Positions 1 to 13,191 are shown, counted from the first letter of the stretch. The stretch is DNA of 64,000 nucleotides from Eriocheir sinensis (GCF_024679095.1 NW_026111150.1:437027-501026); one strand, 5' to 3'. Numbers and translations: made by a program. The notes: generated by a model not told the origin, from the letters alone.

Positions 1-17
1 ATATATATATATATATA
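1..17. repeat. (AT)n microsatellite at the left edge
   Basis: The window opens in a pure AT dinucleotide run, directly beyond the 3' end of the decayed retrotransposon that follows. Its full length cannot be seen because it is cut by the window edge. Confidence 0.9.
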
Positions 18-260
18 CAAAAGTAAACAGCCTGATTAAAAAAAAAAAGCCGCTAAAACTCAGCTGCTCCTAAAACAATCAAAAGTGGCCGAAAGATAGG
101 TCAGTTTCGGGAGAGGTGTCCTGATACCTCCTCTTGAAGGATTCAAGTCATAGGCAGGAGGAAACATAGACGAAGGAAGGCTGTTCCAGAGTTTACCAGT
201 ATAAGTAGTGAATATCCTGGTTAACTCTTGCATAAGGGGTTTGGACAGTATAGGGATCAG

Positions 261-1838
261 CTAGAGTAGTAAGTCAGTGCAGCGGGGCCGCGGGAGTAGG
301 GGAGGCATGCAGTTAACAAATTCAGAAGAGCAGTCAGCGTGAAAATATCGATAGAAGATGGAAAGAAAGACAACATGGCGGCGGAATTTTAGAGGTAGAT
401 GACTGTCGGTAAGAGGAAGGGAGTTGATGAAACAAACAACTTTTGACTCAACTATGTCCATGAGAGCTGTGTGAGTGGAGCCCTCCCACACATGTGATGC
501 ATACTCTATACGAGGGCGGACAAGGTCCTTGTATATGGACAGCATTTGTGCGAGGGAGAAGAACTGGCGGAGACGGTACAGAACGCCCAGCCTCGAGGAA
601 GCTGATTTAGTGAGAGACGAGATATGAAGTTTACAGTTGAATTTTTGAGTTAAAGAAAGACCGATGATGTTTAGTGTTGAGGAAGGTGATAGCTGGGTGT
701 ATCAAGAATAGGGGATAGTTGTTTGGAAGATTGTGTCGAGTGGACAGGTGGAGAAACTGTGTTTTTGAGGCGTTGAAGGACACCAGGTTCTTCTTGCCCC
801 AATCGGAAATAATAGTAAGGTCTGAGGCTAAGCGTTCTGCAGCCTCCAGCCTTGAGTCGTTAAGTTCCTGAAGGGTGGGTCTTCTATTAAAAGAAGTTGA
901 ATAATGCAGAGTGGAATCATCGGCGTAGGAATGGATAGGACAGTTCGTTTTGGAAAGAAGATCATCAATGAACAACGGAAAAAGAGGGAGATAGGACAGA
1001 ATCCTGTGGGACACCACTGTCAATAGATTTAGGGGAAGAACAGTGACCGTCTACCACGGCAGAAATAGAACGGTCAGAAAGGAAACTGGAGATAAAGGTA
1101 CAGAGAGAAGGATAGAAACCGTAGGAGGGTAGTTTAGAAAGCAAAGATTTGTGCCAGACCCTATCAAAAGCTTTTGATATGTCCAGCGCAATAACAAAAG
1201 TTTCACCGAAACGGCTAAGAGAGGATGACCAAGAGTCAGTTAAGAAGGCTAGGAGATCACCAGTAGAACGCCCTTGCGGAACCCATACTGGCGATCAGAT
1301 AGAAGGTCAGAAGTGGAAAGGTGCTTTTGAATCTTACAGTTGAGATTGATTCAAAAGCTTTAGATGAACAAGAAAGTAAAGCAATAGGACAGTAGTTTGA
1401 GGATTGGAGCAGTCACCCTTCTTAGGTACGCAGGCTGTATGAAGGCATACTTACCAGCAAGAAGGAAAGGTAGATGTTGACAGGCAGAGGCGAAAGAAGT
1501 TTGACCAGGCAGGGTGACAGGCACGGAGGTAACAGTTTTAAGGACAATAGGAGGCACTCCATCAGGTCCATAAGCCTTCTGGAGGATTGAGGCCAGAGAG
1601 GGCATAGAAACTGTCATTTGAAGAATCTTTATAACAGGCATAAAGGAGGTCGGAGGGGATGAGTAGGAGGAATATGCCCAGAATCGTCCAGAGTGGGTTT
1701 AGAAAAAGTTTGAGAGAAGAGTTCAGCCTTAGAGATAGATGAGACGGCAGTGTTGCCGTCAGGACTGAGAGTGGAGGGAAAGATGAAGAAGTGAAGTTGG
1801 AGGAGATGTTTTGGCTGGGGATGCCAGGGAGCGGTCAC
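261..1838 (-). pseudogene. Broken reverse transcriptase of the Jockey-like element
   Basis: RT motifs appear in order from high to low coordinates on the minus strand: a pre-RT linker (1629-1838), KAYGPDGVPP (within 1360-1641), VPKKGD followed by a degraded segment (about 1340-1440), DISKAFDRVWH (about 1160-1190), GVPQ-S (about 990-1022), and the catalytic YADD at 916-927 inside a clean open stretch at 631-1023. The C-terminal RTx tail LVRPRIEYASHVW lies in 261-545. Each piece is in a different frame from the next, with frameshifts near 1629, 1350, 1010 and 600. The active-site aspartates survive, but the protein cannot be translated whole. Confidence 0.85.
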
Positions 1839-2040
1839 CGGGAAGAAGAGTGAAAGAAAAGCAAGGTGTTTGACATTTCTATTAATGAAAGAATTTTGGT
1901 TGAGTCGGAGAATAGATTTGGCTTTTTGATTTCAGGCAGAAATGTAAAGTTCATAATTAGCATTAGTTTGAAGGCTCTGGTACCTTTTTGTGAGCTACCT
2001 CTCTATCATTGACCTTTGCACGAGAACAAGTGTGATTCAG

Positions 2041-3037
2041 TTAAACCAAGGCTTTTTTGCGTGAGGAGTAGAGAAAGAACGAGGAATGTATGCCTCCATT
2101 CCAGAGACAATCACCTCTGGTGATGTGCTGAGCTTTTTGCAGAGGGGTCTCTCTGGAAGCAATAATCATTCCACGGGAAATCGGAAGAAGCCATCCCTCA
2201 GGTCGTCCCGCAGGCTGGCAAACCAGCAAAATGCAGAAACATCGCCTCTTCGGTGGGTCCAGAGGGTGTACAGGGCGATAGGACAGGATGCAAATAAGAT
2301 TGTGATCGGAGGCCAACGGAGAACAGTTTGACAGGAATAATGAAGGGTTTGAGGTAAGGAAGAGGTCTAGGAATGCTGGGCCGATCTCCAGAGACGGTCA
2401 GGGAACATGCGCATTGTGGGGTGCTTTGGACCAACTGCTCTAGGTCGTTGAGGGATAGCAAAGTTGTGAAAGCTTGTTCACCAGGATGGTCAGTGAAGAA
2501 GAGGATGAAAGCCAAAGCTGGTGGGTGAACGAGTGAAATCTCCTAGGATGGAGATTTCCCAGCGAAGGGAAAGAGTGGGTCAAGATGTGCTCCACTTCAG
2601 AATTCTGAAATAATTAATTTTACATAGTTGGTAGAGTTAGGTAAAGAGATAAAGCAGCACTGAATGTATTTGGTAATAGAATGACAGTGAAGTCTTAACC
2701 AGATGGTGGAGAAAATTCAGAAGGAAGTCCAGAGGTCTCGTGGAGCACGAGAGCAAGTGATGTAAATTTGCTTACGTAGGCGCAACAATCAGCTTACAGA
2801 TTGAAATTTAGGATAGAGATAGTAGGAGGAGAACAGAGTAGAGATTGCCTTCAGTAGCCTCGAAACCTGTGTTTCAGTGGGAAGAGAGAAGGTGAGGGGT
2901 TTAGAGGGAGGAGATGATGTTCCACGAATGAAAATTAGAGCGAAGACCGCATAGTGTTGCAGAAATTGAGAAAGAAAAGAGGTTCGAGGGGAGTTATCAA
3001 GACACCTCCTCAGGTCGGCAACCAGAAGGCAGGTCAC
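2041..3037 (-). pseudogene. Broken AP-like endonuclease region of the Jockey-like element
   Basis: The endonuclease would nick target DNA to prime reverse transcription. Three minus-strand open pieces in different frames cover it: 2789-3037 holds the N-terminal part with ETQVS (the Glu is the usual metal-binding residue of this fold), 2198-2515 holds a middle piece with FTDHPGEQAFTTLLSLNDLE, and 2041-2316 holds the C-terminal part with ASDHNLI, whose SDH is the conserved catalytic end of the domain. The catalytic motifs sit in separate frames, which shows decay. About 270 bases between 2515 and 2789 have no convincing frame and probably include deletions. Confidence 0.75.
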
Positions 3038-3637
3038 TCCCTGGGGGTTTTGGTCCCCCAGTCAGGGACTCCGAGGGCTTGGTGTATATGCGCGCCATTT
3101 GAAATTTTTGAGTTTTGGAAAAAAATGTATATGTTCTGTGAATGTAGTGTGGTGTGGATAAAGAGAGGATCTGTCTTTAGAGAGCATGCTGAACTACTCT
3201 CCGGTGTTGGTGAGACAATAGGGAAACGGTTAGTGAGGACATGGGAAGGGTCTTTGGAGGGCTTCAGCTCCCTTCTCACCTCCCATATATACCTCACCGG
3301 GAGTGGCTTGCGCCCGTTCGGTAGGTGTCTTCCTACCTACTCCAGCCTTTGCTGTGGGGAAGAGCCTGGGAGTGAGGCTGGGGGTAGGAGTGAGGTTGGG
3401 GATAGGGGTGGAGAGTAGGTGAGGGGGTTGGGGAGAAGGTTGGGGTGGGTCCGGCCATGTTACTATTCCCAGGTCATGTATGTGGGTTGGGGAAGCTGAG
3501 GAAGAGGTTGAGGAGAAGGTTGTGAGGGAGTGGGGTGGGGGTGAGGAGGATAGCCCTTTCCCAACGTCCTCCACCTTTCTGTCAGATGGGGGGGGGTATG
3601 AGGGGGAGGGAGGGTGGTGAAAGGGGATGGGGAAGTG
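3038..3637. other. G-rich non-coding segment with quadruplex-capable runs
   Basis: No gene is supported here. The first part may be 5' untranslated sequence of the retrotransposon; it includes a perfect 7-bp hairpin, CTGGGGG at 3041-3047 and CCCCCAG at 3055-3061 with a 7-base loop. From about 3355 the plus strand becomes strongly G-rich, with many runs of three to five G. The densest cluster is 3588-3632, with G-runs at 3588-3596, 3602-3606, 3608-3610, 3612-3614, 3623-3626 and 3629-3632. A quadruplex or R-loop is possible but not shown by sequence alone. Confidence 0.6.
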
Positions 3638-6600
3638 TCCTCCTGCCCCTACATCACCTCTCCCTCCTGCCCCCCCTTCCATTACCTCTCCCTCCTGGCC
3701 CCCTTCCATCACCTCTCCCTTCTTGCCCTTCCATCCTCTCCCTCCTGACCCCTTCATCACCTCTCCCACCTGGCCTCCACCATCACCTCTCCTCCTGCCC
3801 CTTCCATCACCTCTCCTCCTTGCCCCTTCCATCACCTCTCCCTCCTGGCCCCTTCCATCACCTCTCCCTCCTGCCCCCCCTTCCATCACCTCTCCCTCCT
3901 GGCCCCTTCAATCACCTCTCCCTCCTGCCCCCTTCCATCACCTCTACCTCCTGCCCCCTTCCATCACCTCTCCCTCCTGCCCCCTTCCATCACCTCTCCC
4001 TCCTGCCCCCCTTCCATCACCTCTCCCTCCTGACCCCTTCCATCACCTCTCCCTCCTGCCCCCTTCCATCACCTCTCCCTCCTGCCGTCTTCATCACCTT
4101 TCCCTCCTGCACCCATCAATCACCTCTCCCTCCTGCCCCTTCATCACCTCCCTCCTGGCCCCTTCATCCTCTCCCTCCTGCCCCCCTTTCATCACCTCTC
4201 CCTCCTGGCCCCTTCCATCACCTCTCCCTCCTGCCCCATTCCATCACCTCTCCCTCCTGCTCCCTTCCATCACCTCTCCCTCCTGGCCCCTTCCATCACC
4301 TCTCCCTCCTGCCCCCTTCCATCACCTCTCCCTCCTGCCTTCTTCCATCACCTCTCCCTCCTGCACCCTTCTATCACCTCTCCCTCCTGCCCCCTTCCAT
4401 CACAACTCCCTCTTGCCCCCGTTCCATCACCTCTCCCTCCTGGCCCCTTCCATCCCCTCTCCCTCCTGCCCCCTTCCATCACCTCTCCTCCTGGCCCTTC
4501 ATCACCTCTCCCTCCTGCCCTTCTATCACCTCTCCCTCCTGGCCCTTCATCACCTCTCCCTCCCTGCCCCCTTCATCCTCTCCTCCTGCCCCTTCCATCA
4601 CCTCTCCCTCCTTCCCTCTTCCATCACCTCTCCCTCCTTGCCCCTTCCATCACCTCTCCCTCCTTCCCCCTTCCATCACCTCTCCCTCCTGCCCCCCTTC
4701 CATCACCTCTCCTTCCTGGCCCCCTCTTCCATCACCTCTCCCTCCTGGCCCCTTCCATCACCTCTCCTCCTGCCCCCTTCCATCACCTCTCCCTGCCCCC
4801 TTTCATCACCTCTCCCCTCCTGCCCCTTCCATCCCTCTCCCTCCTGCCCCCTTCCATCACCTCTCCCTCTGCCCCTTCATCACCTCTCCCTCCTGCCCCT
4901 TCCATCACCTCCCTCCCCCCTCCTTCACCTCTCCCTCCTGGCCCCTTCCATCACCTCTCCCTCCTGGCCCCTACATCACGTCTCCCTCCTGCCCCCTTCC
5001 ATCACCTCTCCCTCCTGCCCCCTTCCATCACCTCTCCCTCCTGCCCCTTCATCTCTCCCTCCTGCCCCTTCATCACCTCTCCCTCCTGCCCCCCTTCATC
5101 ACCTCTCCCTCCTGCCCCTTCATCACCTCTCTCCTGGCCCCCTTCCATCACCTCTCCCTCCTGCACCCTTCCATCACCTCTCCCTCCTGCCCACTTCCAT
5201 CACCTCTCCCTCCTGGCCCTTCATCACCTCTCCCTCCTGCCCCTTCCATCACCTCTCCCTGCCCCTTCCATCCTCTCCCTCCTGGCCCCTTCCATCACCT
5301 CTCCCTCCTGCCCCTTCCATCACCTCTCCCCTCCTGCCTTCCATCACCTCTCCCTCCTGCCCCTTCCATCACCTCTCCCTCCTGCCCCCTTCATCACCTC
5401 TCCCTCCTGCCCCTTCCATCACCTCTCCCTCCTCCCCTTCCATCACCTCCCTCCTGCCCTTCCATCACCTCTCCCTCCTGCCCCTTCCATCACCTCTCCC
5501 CTCCTGGCCCTTCATCACCTCTCCCCTCCTGCCCTTTCCATCACTTCACCCTCCTGACCCCTTCCATCACCTCTCCCTCCTGCCCCCTTCCATCACCTCT
5601 CCCTCCTGCACCCTTCCATCACCTCTCCCTCCTGGCCCTTCCATCACCTCTCCCTCCTGCCCCCCTTCCATCACGTCTCCCTCCTGCCCCTTCATCACCT
5701 CTCCTCCTGCCCCCTTCCATCCTCTCCCTCCTGGCCCCTTCCATCACCTCTACCTCCTGGCCCTTTGCATCGCCTCTCCCTACTGCCTCCTTCCATCACC
5801 GCTACCTCCTGGCCCGTTCCATCTCCTCTCCCTCCTGCCCCTTCATCACCTCTCCTCCTGCCCCCTTCCATCACTTCTCCCTCCTGACCCCTTCCACCAC
5901 CTCTCCCTCCTGCCCCTTCCATCACCTCTCCCTCCTGCCCCCTTCACCTCCTGCCTTCATCACCTCTCCCTCCTGGCCCCTTCCATCACCTCTCCCTCCT
6001 GCCTTCCATCACCTCTCCCCTCCTGCCCCCTTCCATCACCTCTCCTCCTGCCCCCTTCATCACCTCTCCCTCCTGCCCCTTCCATCTCCCTCCTGCCCCC
6101 TTCATCACCTCTCCCTCCTGCCCCTTCCATCACCTCTCCCTCCTGCCCCTTCCATCACCTCTCCCCTCCTGCCCCTTCCATCACCTCTCCCTCTGCCCCT
6201 TCCATCACCTCTCCTTCCTGGCCCCTTCCATCACATCTCCCTCCTGCCTCTTCCATCACCTCTCCCCTCCTGCCCCTTCCATCACCTCTCCCTACTGGCC
6301 CCTTCGATCACCTCTCACTCCTGCCCCCTTCCATCACCTCTCCCTCCTGCCCCTTCCATCACCTCTCCCTCCTGCCCCCTTCCATCACCTCTCCCTCCTG
6401 CCCCTTCCATCCTCTCCCTCCTGCCCTTCCATCACCTCTCCCTCCTGCCCCTTCCATCACCTCTCCCTCCTGCCCCTTCATCACCTCTCCCTCCTGCCCC
6501 TTCCATCACCTCTCCCTCCTGCCCCTTCCATCCTCTCCTCCTGCCTTCCATCACCTCTCCCTCCTGCCCCTTTCATCACCTCTCCCTCCTGCCCCTTCCA

Positions 6601-9600
6601 TCACCTCTCCCTCCTGCCCCTTCCATAACCACTCCCTCCTGCCCCTTCATCCCTCTCCCTCCTGCCCCTTCCATCACCTCTCCCTCCTGCCCCTTCATCA
6701 CCTCTCCCTCCTGCCCCTTCCATCACCTCTCCTCCTGGCCCTTCCATCACCTCTCCTCCTGCCCCTTCATCACCTCTCCTCCTGCCCCTTCCATCACCTC
6801 TCCCTCCTGCCCCTTCCATCACATCTCCCTCCTGCCCCTTCCATCACCTCTCCCTCCTGCCCCTTCCATCACCTCTCCCTCCTGGCCCCTTCCATCACCT
6901 CTCCCTCCTGCCACCTTCCATCACCTCTCCCTCCTGCCCACTTCCATCACCTCCCTCCTGCCCCCCTTCCATCACCTCTCCCTCCTGCCCCCTTCCATCA
7001 CCTCTCCCTCCTGCTCCTTCCATCACCTCTCCCTCCTGGCCCCTTTCATCACCTCTCCCTCCTGCCCCTTCATCACCTCTCCCTCCTGGCCCTTCCATCA
7101 CCTCTCCCTCCTGCCCCTTCCATCACCTCTCCCTCCTGCCCTTCCATCACCTCTCCCTCCTGCCCCCCTTCCATCACCTCTCCCTCCTGCCCTCTTCCAT
7201 CACCTCTCCCTCCTGCCCCGTTCCATCACCTCTCCTGCCCCCTTTCATCACCTCTCCCTCCTGCCCCCCCTTCCATCACCTCTCCCTCCTGCCCCCTTCC
7301 ATCACCTCTCCCTCCTGCCCCCTTCCATCACCTCTCCCTCCTGCCCACTTCCATCACCTCTCCCTCCTGCCCCTTTCCATCACCTCTCCTCCTGCCCCTT
7401 CCATCACCTCTCCCTCCTGCCCCTTCCATCACCTCTCCTCCTGCCCCTTCCATCACCTCTCCCTCCTGCCCCTTCCATCACCTCTCCCTCCTGCCCCTTC
7501 CATCACCTCTCCCTCCTGCCCCTTCCATCACCTCTCCCTCCTGGCCCTTCATCACCTCTCCCTCCTGCCCCCTTCCATAGCCTCTCCCTCCTGCCTACTT
7601 CCATCACCTCTCCCTCCTGCCCACTTCCAACTCCTCTCCCTCCTGCCCCCTTCCATCACCTCTCCCTCCTGTCCCCTTCCATCACTTCTCTCTCCTGCCC
7701 CTTCATCACCTCTCCCTCCTGCCCCTTCATCACCTCTCCCTCCTGCCCCCTTCCATCACCTCTCCCTCCTGCCCCTTCCATCACCTCTCCCTCCTGCCCC
7801 CTTCCATCACCTCTCCCTCCTGCACCTTCCATCACCTCTCCCTCCTGCCCGTCTGCCATCACCTCTCCCTCCTGCCCCTTCATCACCTCTCCCTCCTGCC
7901 CCTTCATCACCTCTCCCTCCTGGCCCCTTCCATCACCTCTCCCTCCTCCCCGCTTCCATCACCTCTCCCTCCTGCCCCCTTCCATCACCTCTCCCTCCTG
8001 CCCCTTCATTCACCTCTCCCTCCTAGCCCCTTTCATCACCTCTCCCTCCTGCCACCCTTCCATCACCTCTCCCTCCTGCCCCCTTCCATCACCTCTCCCT
8101 CCTGCCCCCATCACCTCTCCCTCCTGCCCCTTCCATCACCTCTCCCTGCCCCCCTTCCATCACCTCTCCCTCCTGCCCACTTCCAACTCCTCTCCCTCCT
8201 GCCCCCTTCCATCACCTCTCCCTCCTGCCCCCCTTCCATCACCTCTCCCTCCTGCCCCCTTCCATCACCTCTCCCTCCTGGCCCTTCCACCTCTCCCCTC
8301 CCCTTCCATCACCTCTCCCTCCTGCCCCTTCCATCCACCTCTCCCTCCTGCCCCCCTTCCATCACCTCCCTCCTGCCCCTTCCATCACCTCTTCCTCCTG
8401 CCCCCTTCCATCACCTCTCCCTCTTCCCCCTTCCATCACCTCTCCCCTCCTGCCCCTTCCATCACCTCTCCCTCCTGCCCCTTCCATCACCTCTCCCTCC
8501 TGCCCACTTCCATCAACTCTCCCTCCTGGCCCTTCCATCACCTCTCCCTCCTGGCCCCTTCAATCACCTCTCCCTCCTGCCCTCTTCCATCACCTCTCCC
8601 TCTTGGCCCCTTCCATCACCTCTCCCTCCTGCCACATTCCATCACCTCTCCCTCCTGCCCCCCTTCAATCACCTCTCCCTCCTGGCCCCTTCCATCACCT
8701 CTCCCTCCTGGCCCCTTCCATCACCTCTCCCTCCTGGCCCCTTCCATCACCTCTCCCTCCTGCCCCTTCCATCACCTCTCCCTCCTGCCCCTTCCATCAC
8801 CACTCCCTCCTGCCCCATCCATCACCTCTTCCTCCTGCACCCTTCCATCACCTCTCCCTCCTGCCCCTTCCATCACCTCTCCCTCCTGGCCCCTTCATCA
8901 CCTCTCCCTCCTGCCCCTTCATCACCTCTCCCTCCTGCCCCTTCCATCACCTCTCCCTCCTGCTTCCTTTCCATCACCTCTCCCTCCTGGCCCCTTCCAT
9001 CACCTCTCCCTCCTGGCCCCTATCTTCACCTCTCCCTCCTGGCCCCTTCCATCACCTCTCCCTCCTGCCCCTTCCATCACCTCTCCCTCCTGGCCCCTTC
9101 CATCACCTCTCCCTCCTGCCCCCTTTCATCACCTCTCCCTCCTGGCCCCTTCCATCACCTCTCCCTCCTGCCCCTTCCATCACCTCTCCCTCCTGGCCCC
9201 TTCCATCACCTCTCCCTCCTGCCCCCTTCCATCACCTCTCCCTCCTGCCCCTTCCATCACCTCTCCCTCCTGGCCCTTCATCACCTCTCCCTCCTGCCCC
9301 TTCCATCACCTCTCCCTCCTGCCCCTTCATCACCTCTCCCTGGCCCTTCCATCACCTCTCCCTCCTGCCCCTTCCATCACCTCTCCCTCCTGCCCCTTCA
9401 TCACCTCTCCTTCCTGCCCCTTCCATCACCTCTCCCTCCAGGCCCCTTCCATTACCTCCCTCCTGCCCCCTTCCACCTCTCCTCCTGCCCCTTCCATCAC
9501 CTCTCCTCCTGCCCCTCTTCCATCACCTCTCCCTCCTGGCCCCTTCCATCACCTCTCCCTCCTGCCCCGTTCCATCCTCTCCCTCCTGGCCCCTTCATCA

Positions 9601-10386
9601 CCTCTCCTCCTGCCCCCTTCCATAAACTTTCCCTCCTGTCCCCTTCCATCACCTCTCCCTCCTGGCCCTTCATCACCTCTCCTTCCTGCCCCTTCCATCA
9701 CCTCTCCCTCCTGGCCCCTTCCATCACCTCTCCCACCAGGCCAATTCCATCACCTCTCCCTCCTCCTGCCCCTTCCATCACCTCTCCCTCCTGCCCCTTC
9801 CATCACCTCTCCCTCCTGCCCCTTCATCACCTCTCCCTCCTGCCCCTTCCATCACCTCTCCCTCCTGGCCCTTCCATCACCTCTCCTCCTGCCCCCCTTC
9901 CATCACCTCTCCTCCTGCCCTTTCCATCACCTCTCCCTCCTGCCCCCTTCCATCACCTCTCCCTCCTGGCCCATTCCATCACCTCTCCGTCCTACCCCCT
10001 GCCATCACCTCTCCTCCTGCCCCTTCATCACCTCCCTCCTGCCCCCTTCCATCACCTCTCCCTCCTGCCCCTTCATCACCTCTCCCTCCTGCCCCTTCCA
10101 TCACCTCCCTCCTGCCCCCATCACCTCTCCCTCCTGCCCCTTCCATCACCTCTCCCTCCTGGCCCCTTCCATAACCTCTCCCTCCTGCACCCTTCCATCA
10201 CCTCTCCATCCTGCCCCCTTCCATCACCTCTCCCTCCTGCCCCCTTCCATCACCTCTCCCTCCTGGCCCCTTCCATCACCTCTCCCTCCTGGCCCCTTCC
10301 ATCACCTCTCCCTCCTGCCCCCTTCCATCACCTCTCCCTCCTGGCCCTTTCCATCACCTCTCCCTCTTGCCCCCTTCCATCACCTG
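3638..10386. repeat. 25-bp pyrimidine-rich minisatellite, about 270 units
   Basis: The plus strand is an uninterrupted tandem array whose usual unit is CCCTTCCATCACCTCTCC followed by CTCCTGC, 25 bp with frequent 24- and 26-bp versions. The main variations are the number of C after TGC or TGG, loss of one C in CTCCCTCC, and TGC versus TGG. The plus strand is almost pure C/T with isolated A and G, so the two strands are highly asymmetric. Occasional longer variants (for example near 5755-5830) suggest old units embedded among homogenised ones. The array starts abruptly at a G-rich to C-rich switch and ends at 10386, after CATCACCTGT. It carries no gene. Confidence 0.97.
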
Positions 10387-11751
<1,365 letters not shown>

Positions 11752-12247
11752 TACGTGTTGTCGTAGTTCCTTAGTGCTGAAAATAACAAAATATTTTAGG
11801 CATTCATGAAGAAGTAGATTTTTGAGATCTCGAATTGAATGGCTACACAGACACGGGAGAGATGCGCGCTGCGTGTCTGTGAACTCTGGCTGTTGGCTGA
11901 AGCATTCTGTGGGTTGGCCTGACTTAGGACCAGAGGTCGGACAAATATTTAAAGGACACAAAACATTTTTTCACACAAAGCAGTGATTTTCGCAAAAACA
12001 AATCGCTGTTTCTGCTGGATATTTACATACCAAGTGTCCCAAACACGACACTTTCAGCAGATCCCTGTTGGTACATTCATGGCGGCGGTGTTTCAGCGGT
12101 CTGCTTACTAATTATTGAGTTAAAAGATACAGGCGAGTGGTGTCGGGAGTGACTACTACTACTATTACTACTACTACTACTACTACTAATACTACTACTA
12201 CTACTACAACGACTTTGTAAAAGCTCTCCCATAACATCTTGGCTCAC
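11752..12247. other. Intron 2 start of the FReD gene, with an (ACT)n tract
   Basis: This lies directly downstream (minus strand) of the exon 2 splice donor, so it is best read as the start of intron 2. It contains a trinucleotide ACT tract at about 12152-12208. I found no further fibrinogen-domain coding sequence in either strand here. Confidence 0.6.
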
Positions 12248-12690
12248 CTGTCAACAGTGAGGCGGTACTTGGTGCTTGTAGAGCCGACGTAGAAGAAGCC
12301 GTACTTTGCGTACCGTTTTACGTCGTCCCAATCCGCCATGTCGATGCGCAGTTCCTGAAGGGCCGTCGATGTCAGTCCGTGCAGCAGGTCCAGGCCCAGC
12401 CAGAACTCGCCCTCGAGATGGCCGAAACCCAAGTCGTATTCTCGCCAGGTCCGTTTAAAATCTTCCCGGACGGTGAGATTTGTGCGTCTCTGGAACACCG
12501 TCCAGCCCCCTCCGTCAGTCGTTTGGTCGCAGTACACTGACGCGTGGCGCTGGGGCTGCCCAGGGAAGGGGTACACGTGGCGAAGGCCCTTGCCACTATC
12601 CCCGCCGTCCAGCAGGTCCTTGCAGTGACGCGGTCGGTTGTCGTATTGACGCACGACTTGACGCACCTCCTGCAGCAGCTCTCTCGCCTC
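12248..12690 (-). CDS. Fibrinogen-related protein, exon 2 (N-terminal half of the FReD)
   Basis: This exon gives residues 81-227 of a secreted fibrinogen-related protein plus two bases of the next codon. It begins with a short heptad-like helix (EARELLQEVRQVVRQY), then the FReD opens at RHCKDLL, with the first domain cysteine at about residue 103 and the next at about 134 in SVYCDQTTDGGGWTVFQRR. The hallmark GGWTVFQRR and FWLGLDLLHGLT follow, then LQELRIDMADWD and KYGFFYVG. Splice sites support the limits: acceptor ATGCAG before 12690 on the minus strand, and donor CAG|GTGAGC after 12248. It enters in phase 0 and leaves in phase 2. The Met encoded at 12696-12694 is intronic, not a start. The second half of the domain, with the calcium site and the C-terminal cysteine pair, is absent from this window. 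Arthropod relatives are techylectin- and ficolin-like lectins that bind acetylated sugars; that role here is inference. Confidence 0.88.
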
Positions 12691-12951
12691 CTGCATGGTT
12701 AGGCAAAGGGTTGGTCTATTACTGCGAGTAGGTCACCAACGGAAATAGAAAGTAACAGTCGCTAATGCCATTGTTTTATGTGTGATTTGGCTGCGTAGCT
12801 TACTGGGGTTTGGGCATCATATTTGATGTGTCTACTTTACATTATTTGATTGGATTAAGCTACGTTACTTCGTCGTCAGGTCTCACTACTTGGTGGTGTA
12901 TAGTTACATTACACGAAGGAAACTGTATTTCTTTGCGGAATAAACCATTAC
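12691..12951 (-). other. Intron 1 of the FReD gene (261 bp)
   Basis: On the minus strand the intron begins GTAATGG after 12952 and ends CCTAACCATGCAG before 12690, so it obeys the GT-AG rule. A pyrimidine-containing stretch and a CTAAC branch-like motif precede the acceptor, though the CTAAC is close to the AG, so the true branch point may lie further upstream. Both flanking exon ends are phase 0, which lets PNPLVQ join directly to EARELL without a frame change. Confidence 0.8.
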
Positions 12952-13191
12952 CTGCACCAGCGGGTTCGGCGGCGTTGGGCGCTGCACGGAGACGGGTGCG
13001 CAGCTGTCCAGGGCTTCGGCCACACACGCCTCGCTGAAGCCCGTGGCGACGAGGAGACTGGACACTACGGACTTACCGAGGAGCACGTTGCTCGTGTCGC
13101 CTTCTGCAGCAGGGGCGGGAGTGCTGGCTGGCTCCACCGCGGCCACGACCACGGCCATGACCGCGACGCTCAGCAACATCAGAAGTGTCAT
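12952..13191 (-). CDS. Fibrinogen-related protein, exon 1 (signal peptide and N-terminal linker)
   Basis: This exon encodes residues 1-80. MTLLMLLSVAVMAVVVAAV is a clear signal peptide with probable cleavage near residue 18-20, so the product should be secreted. A Pro/Ala-rich stretch (residues 21-30) follows, then a segment with two cysteines at about residues 56 and 64, which could make inter-chain bonds, and a Pro-rich end (RPTPPNPLVQ). The start at 13191-13189 is chosen because it begins the hydrophobic signal, has G at -3, and is the first ATG downstream of the predicted start site at 13283. The open frame continues further upstream only into simple repeat. The donor CAG|GTAATG at 12952/12951 is phase 0, matching exon 2. 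No collagen-like Gly-X-Y segment is present, unlike vertebrate ficolins. Confidence 0.82.

Larger units (their letters stand above)
18..3037 (-). mobile_element. Decayed Jockey-like non-LTR retrotransposon (minus strand)
   Basis: Read on the minus strand, this stretch carries the expected order of an APE-type non-LTR element: endonuclease start (ETQVS near 2865-2880), endonuclease end (SDHNLI at about 2289-2318), a linker, reverse transcriptase and a C-terminal RT tail, then a 3' untranslated stretch reaching about position 18 with an A/T homopolymer near 40-50. The reading frame is broken many times, so no complete protein can be made. Clade assignment to Jockey or a close relative rests on the KAYGPDGVPP, DISKAFDRVWH and LVRPRIEYASHVW style motifs, which I recognise as typical of arthropod Jockey-superfamily elements. 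The 5' boundary is uncertain: similarity fades between 2950 and 3060. Confidence 0.85.

Noticed and set aside
3041..3061. CTGGGGG-CCCCCAG hairpin as a terminator
   Set aside because: Bacterial-type terminators are not expected in this genome, and no T-run follows. Kept only as a local inverted repeat.
2954..3418. A 154-codon plus-strand open frame
   Set aside because: It lies antisense to the retrotransposon edge and runs into G-rich sequence; no homology or gene signals.
3638..10386. CRISPR-like regular repeats
   Set aside because: Units are directly adjacent with no unique spacers, and the setting is eukaryotic.
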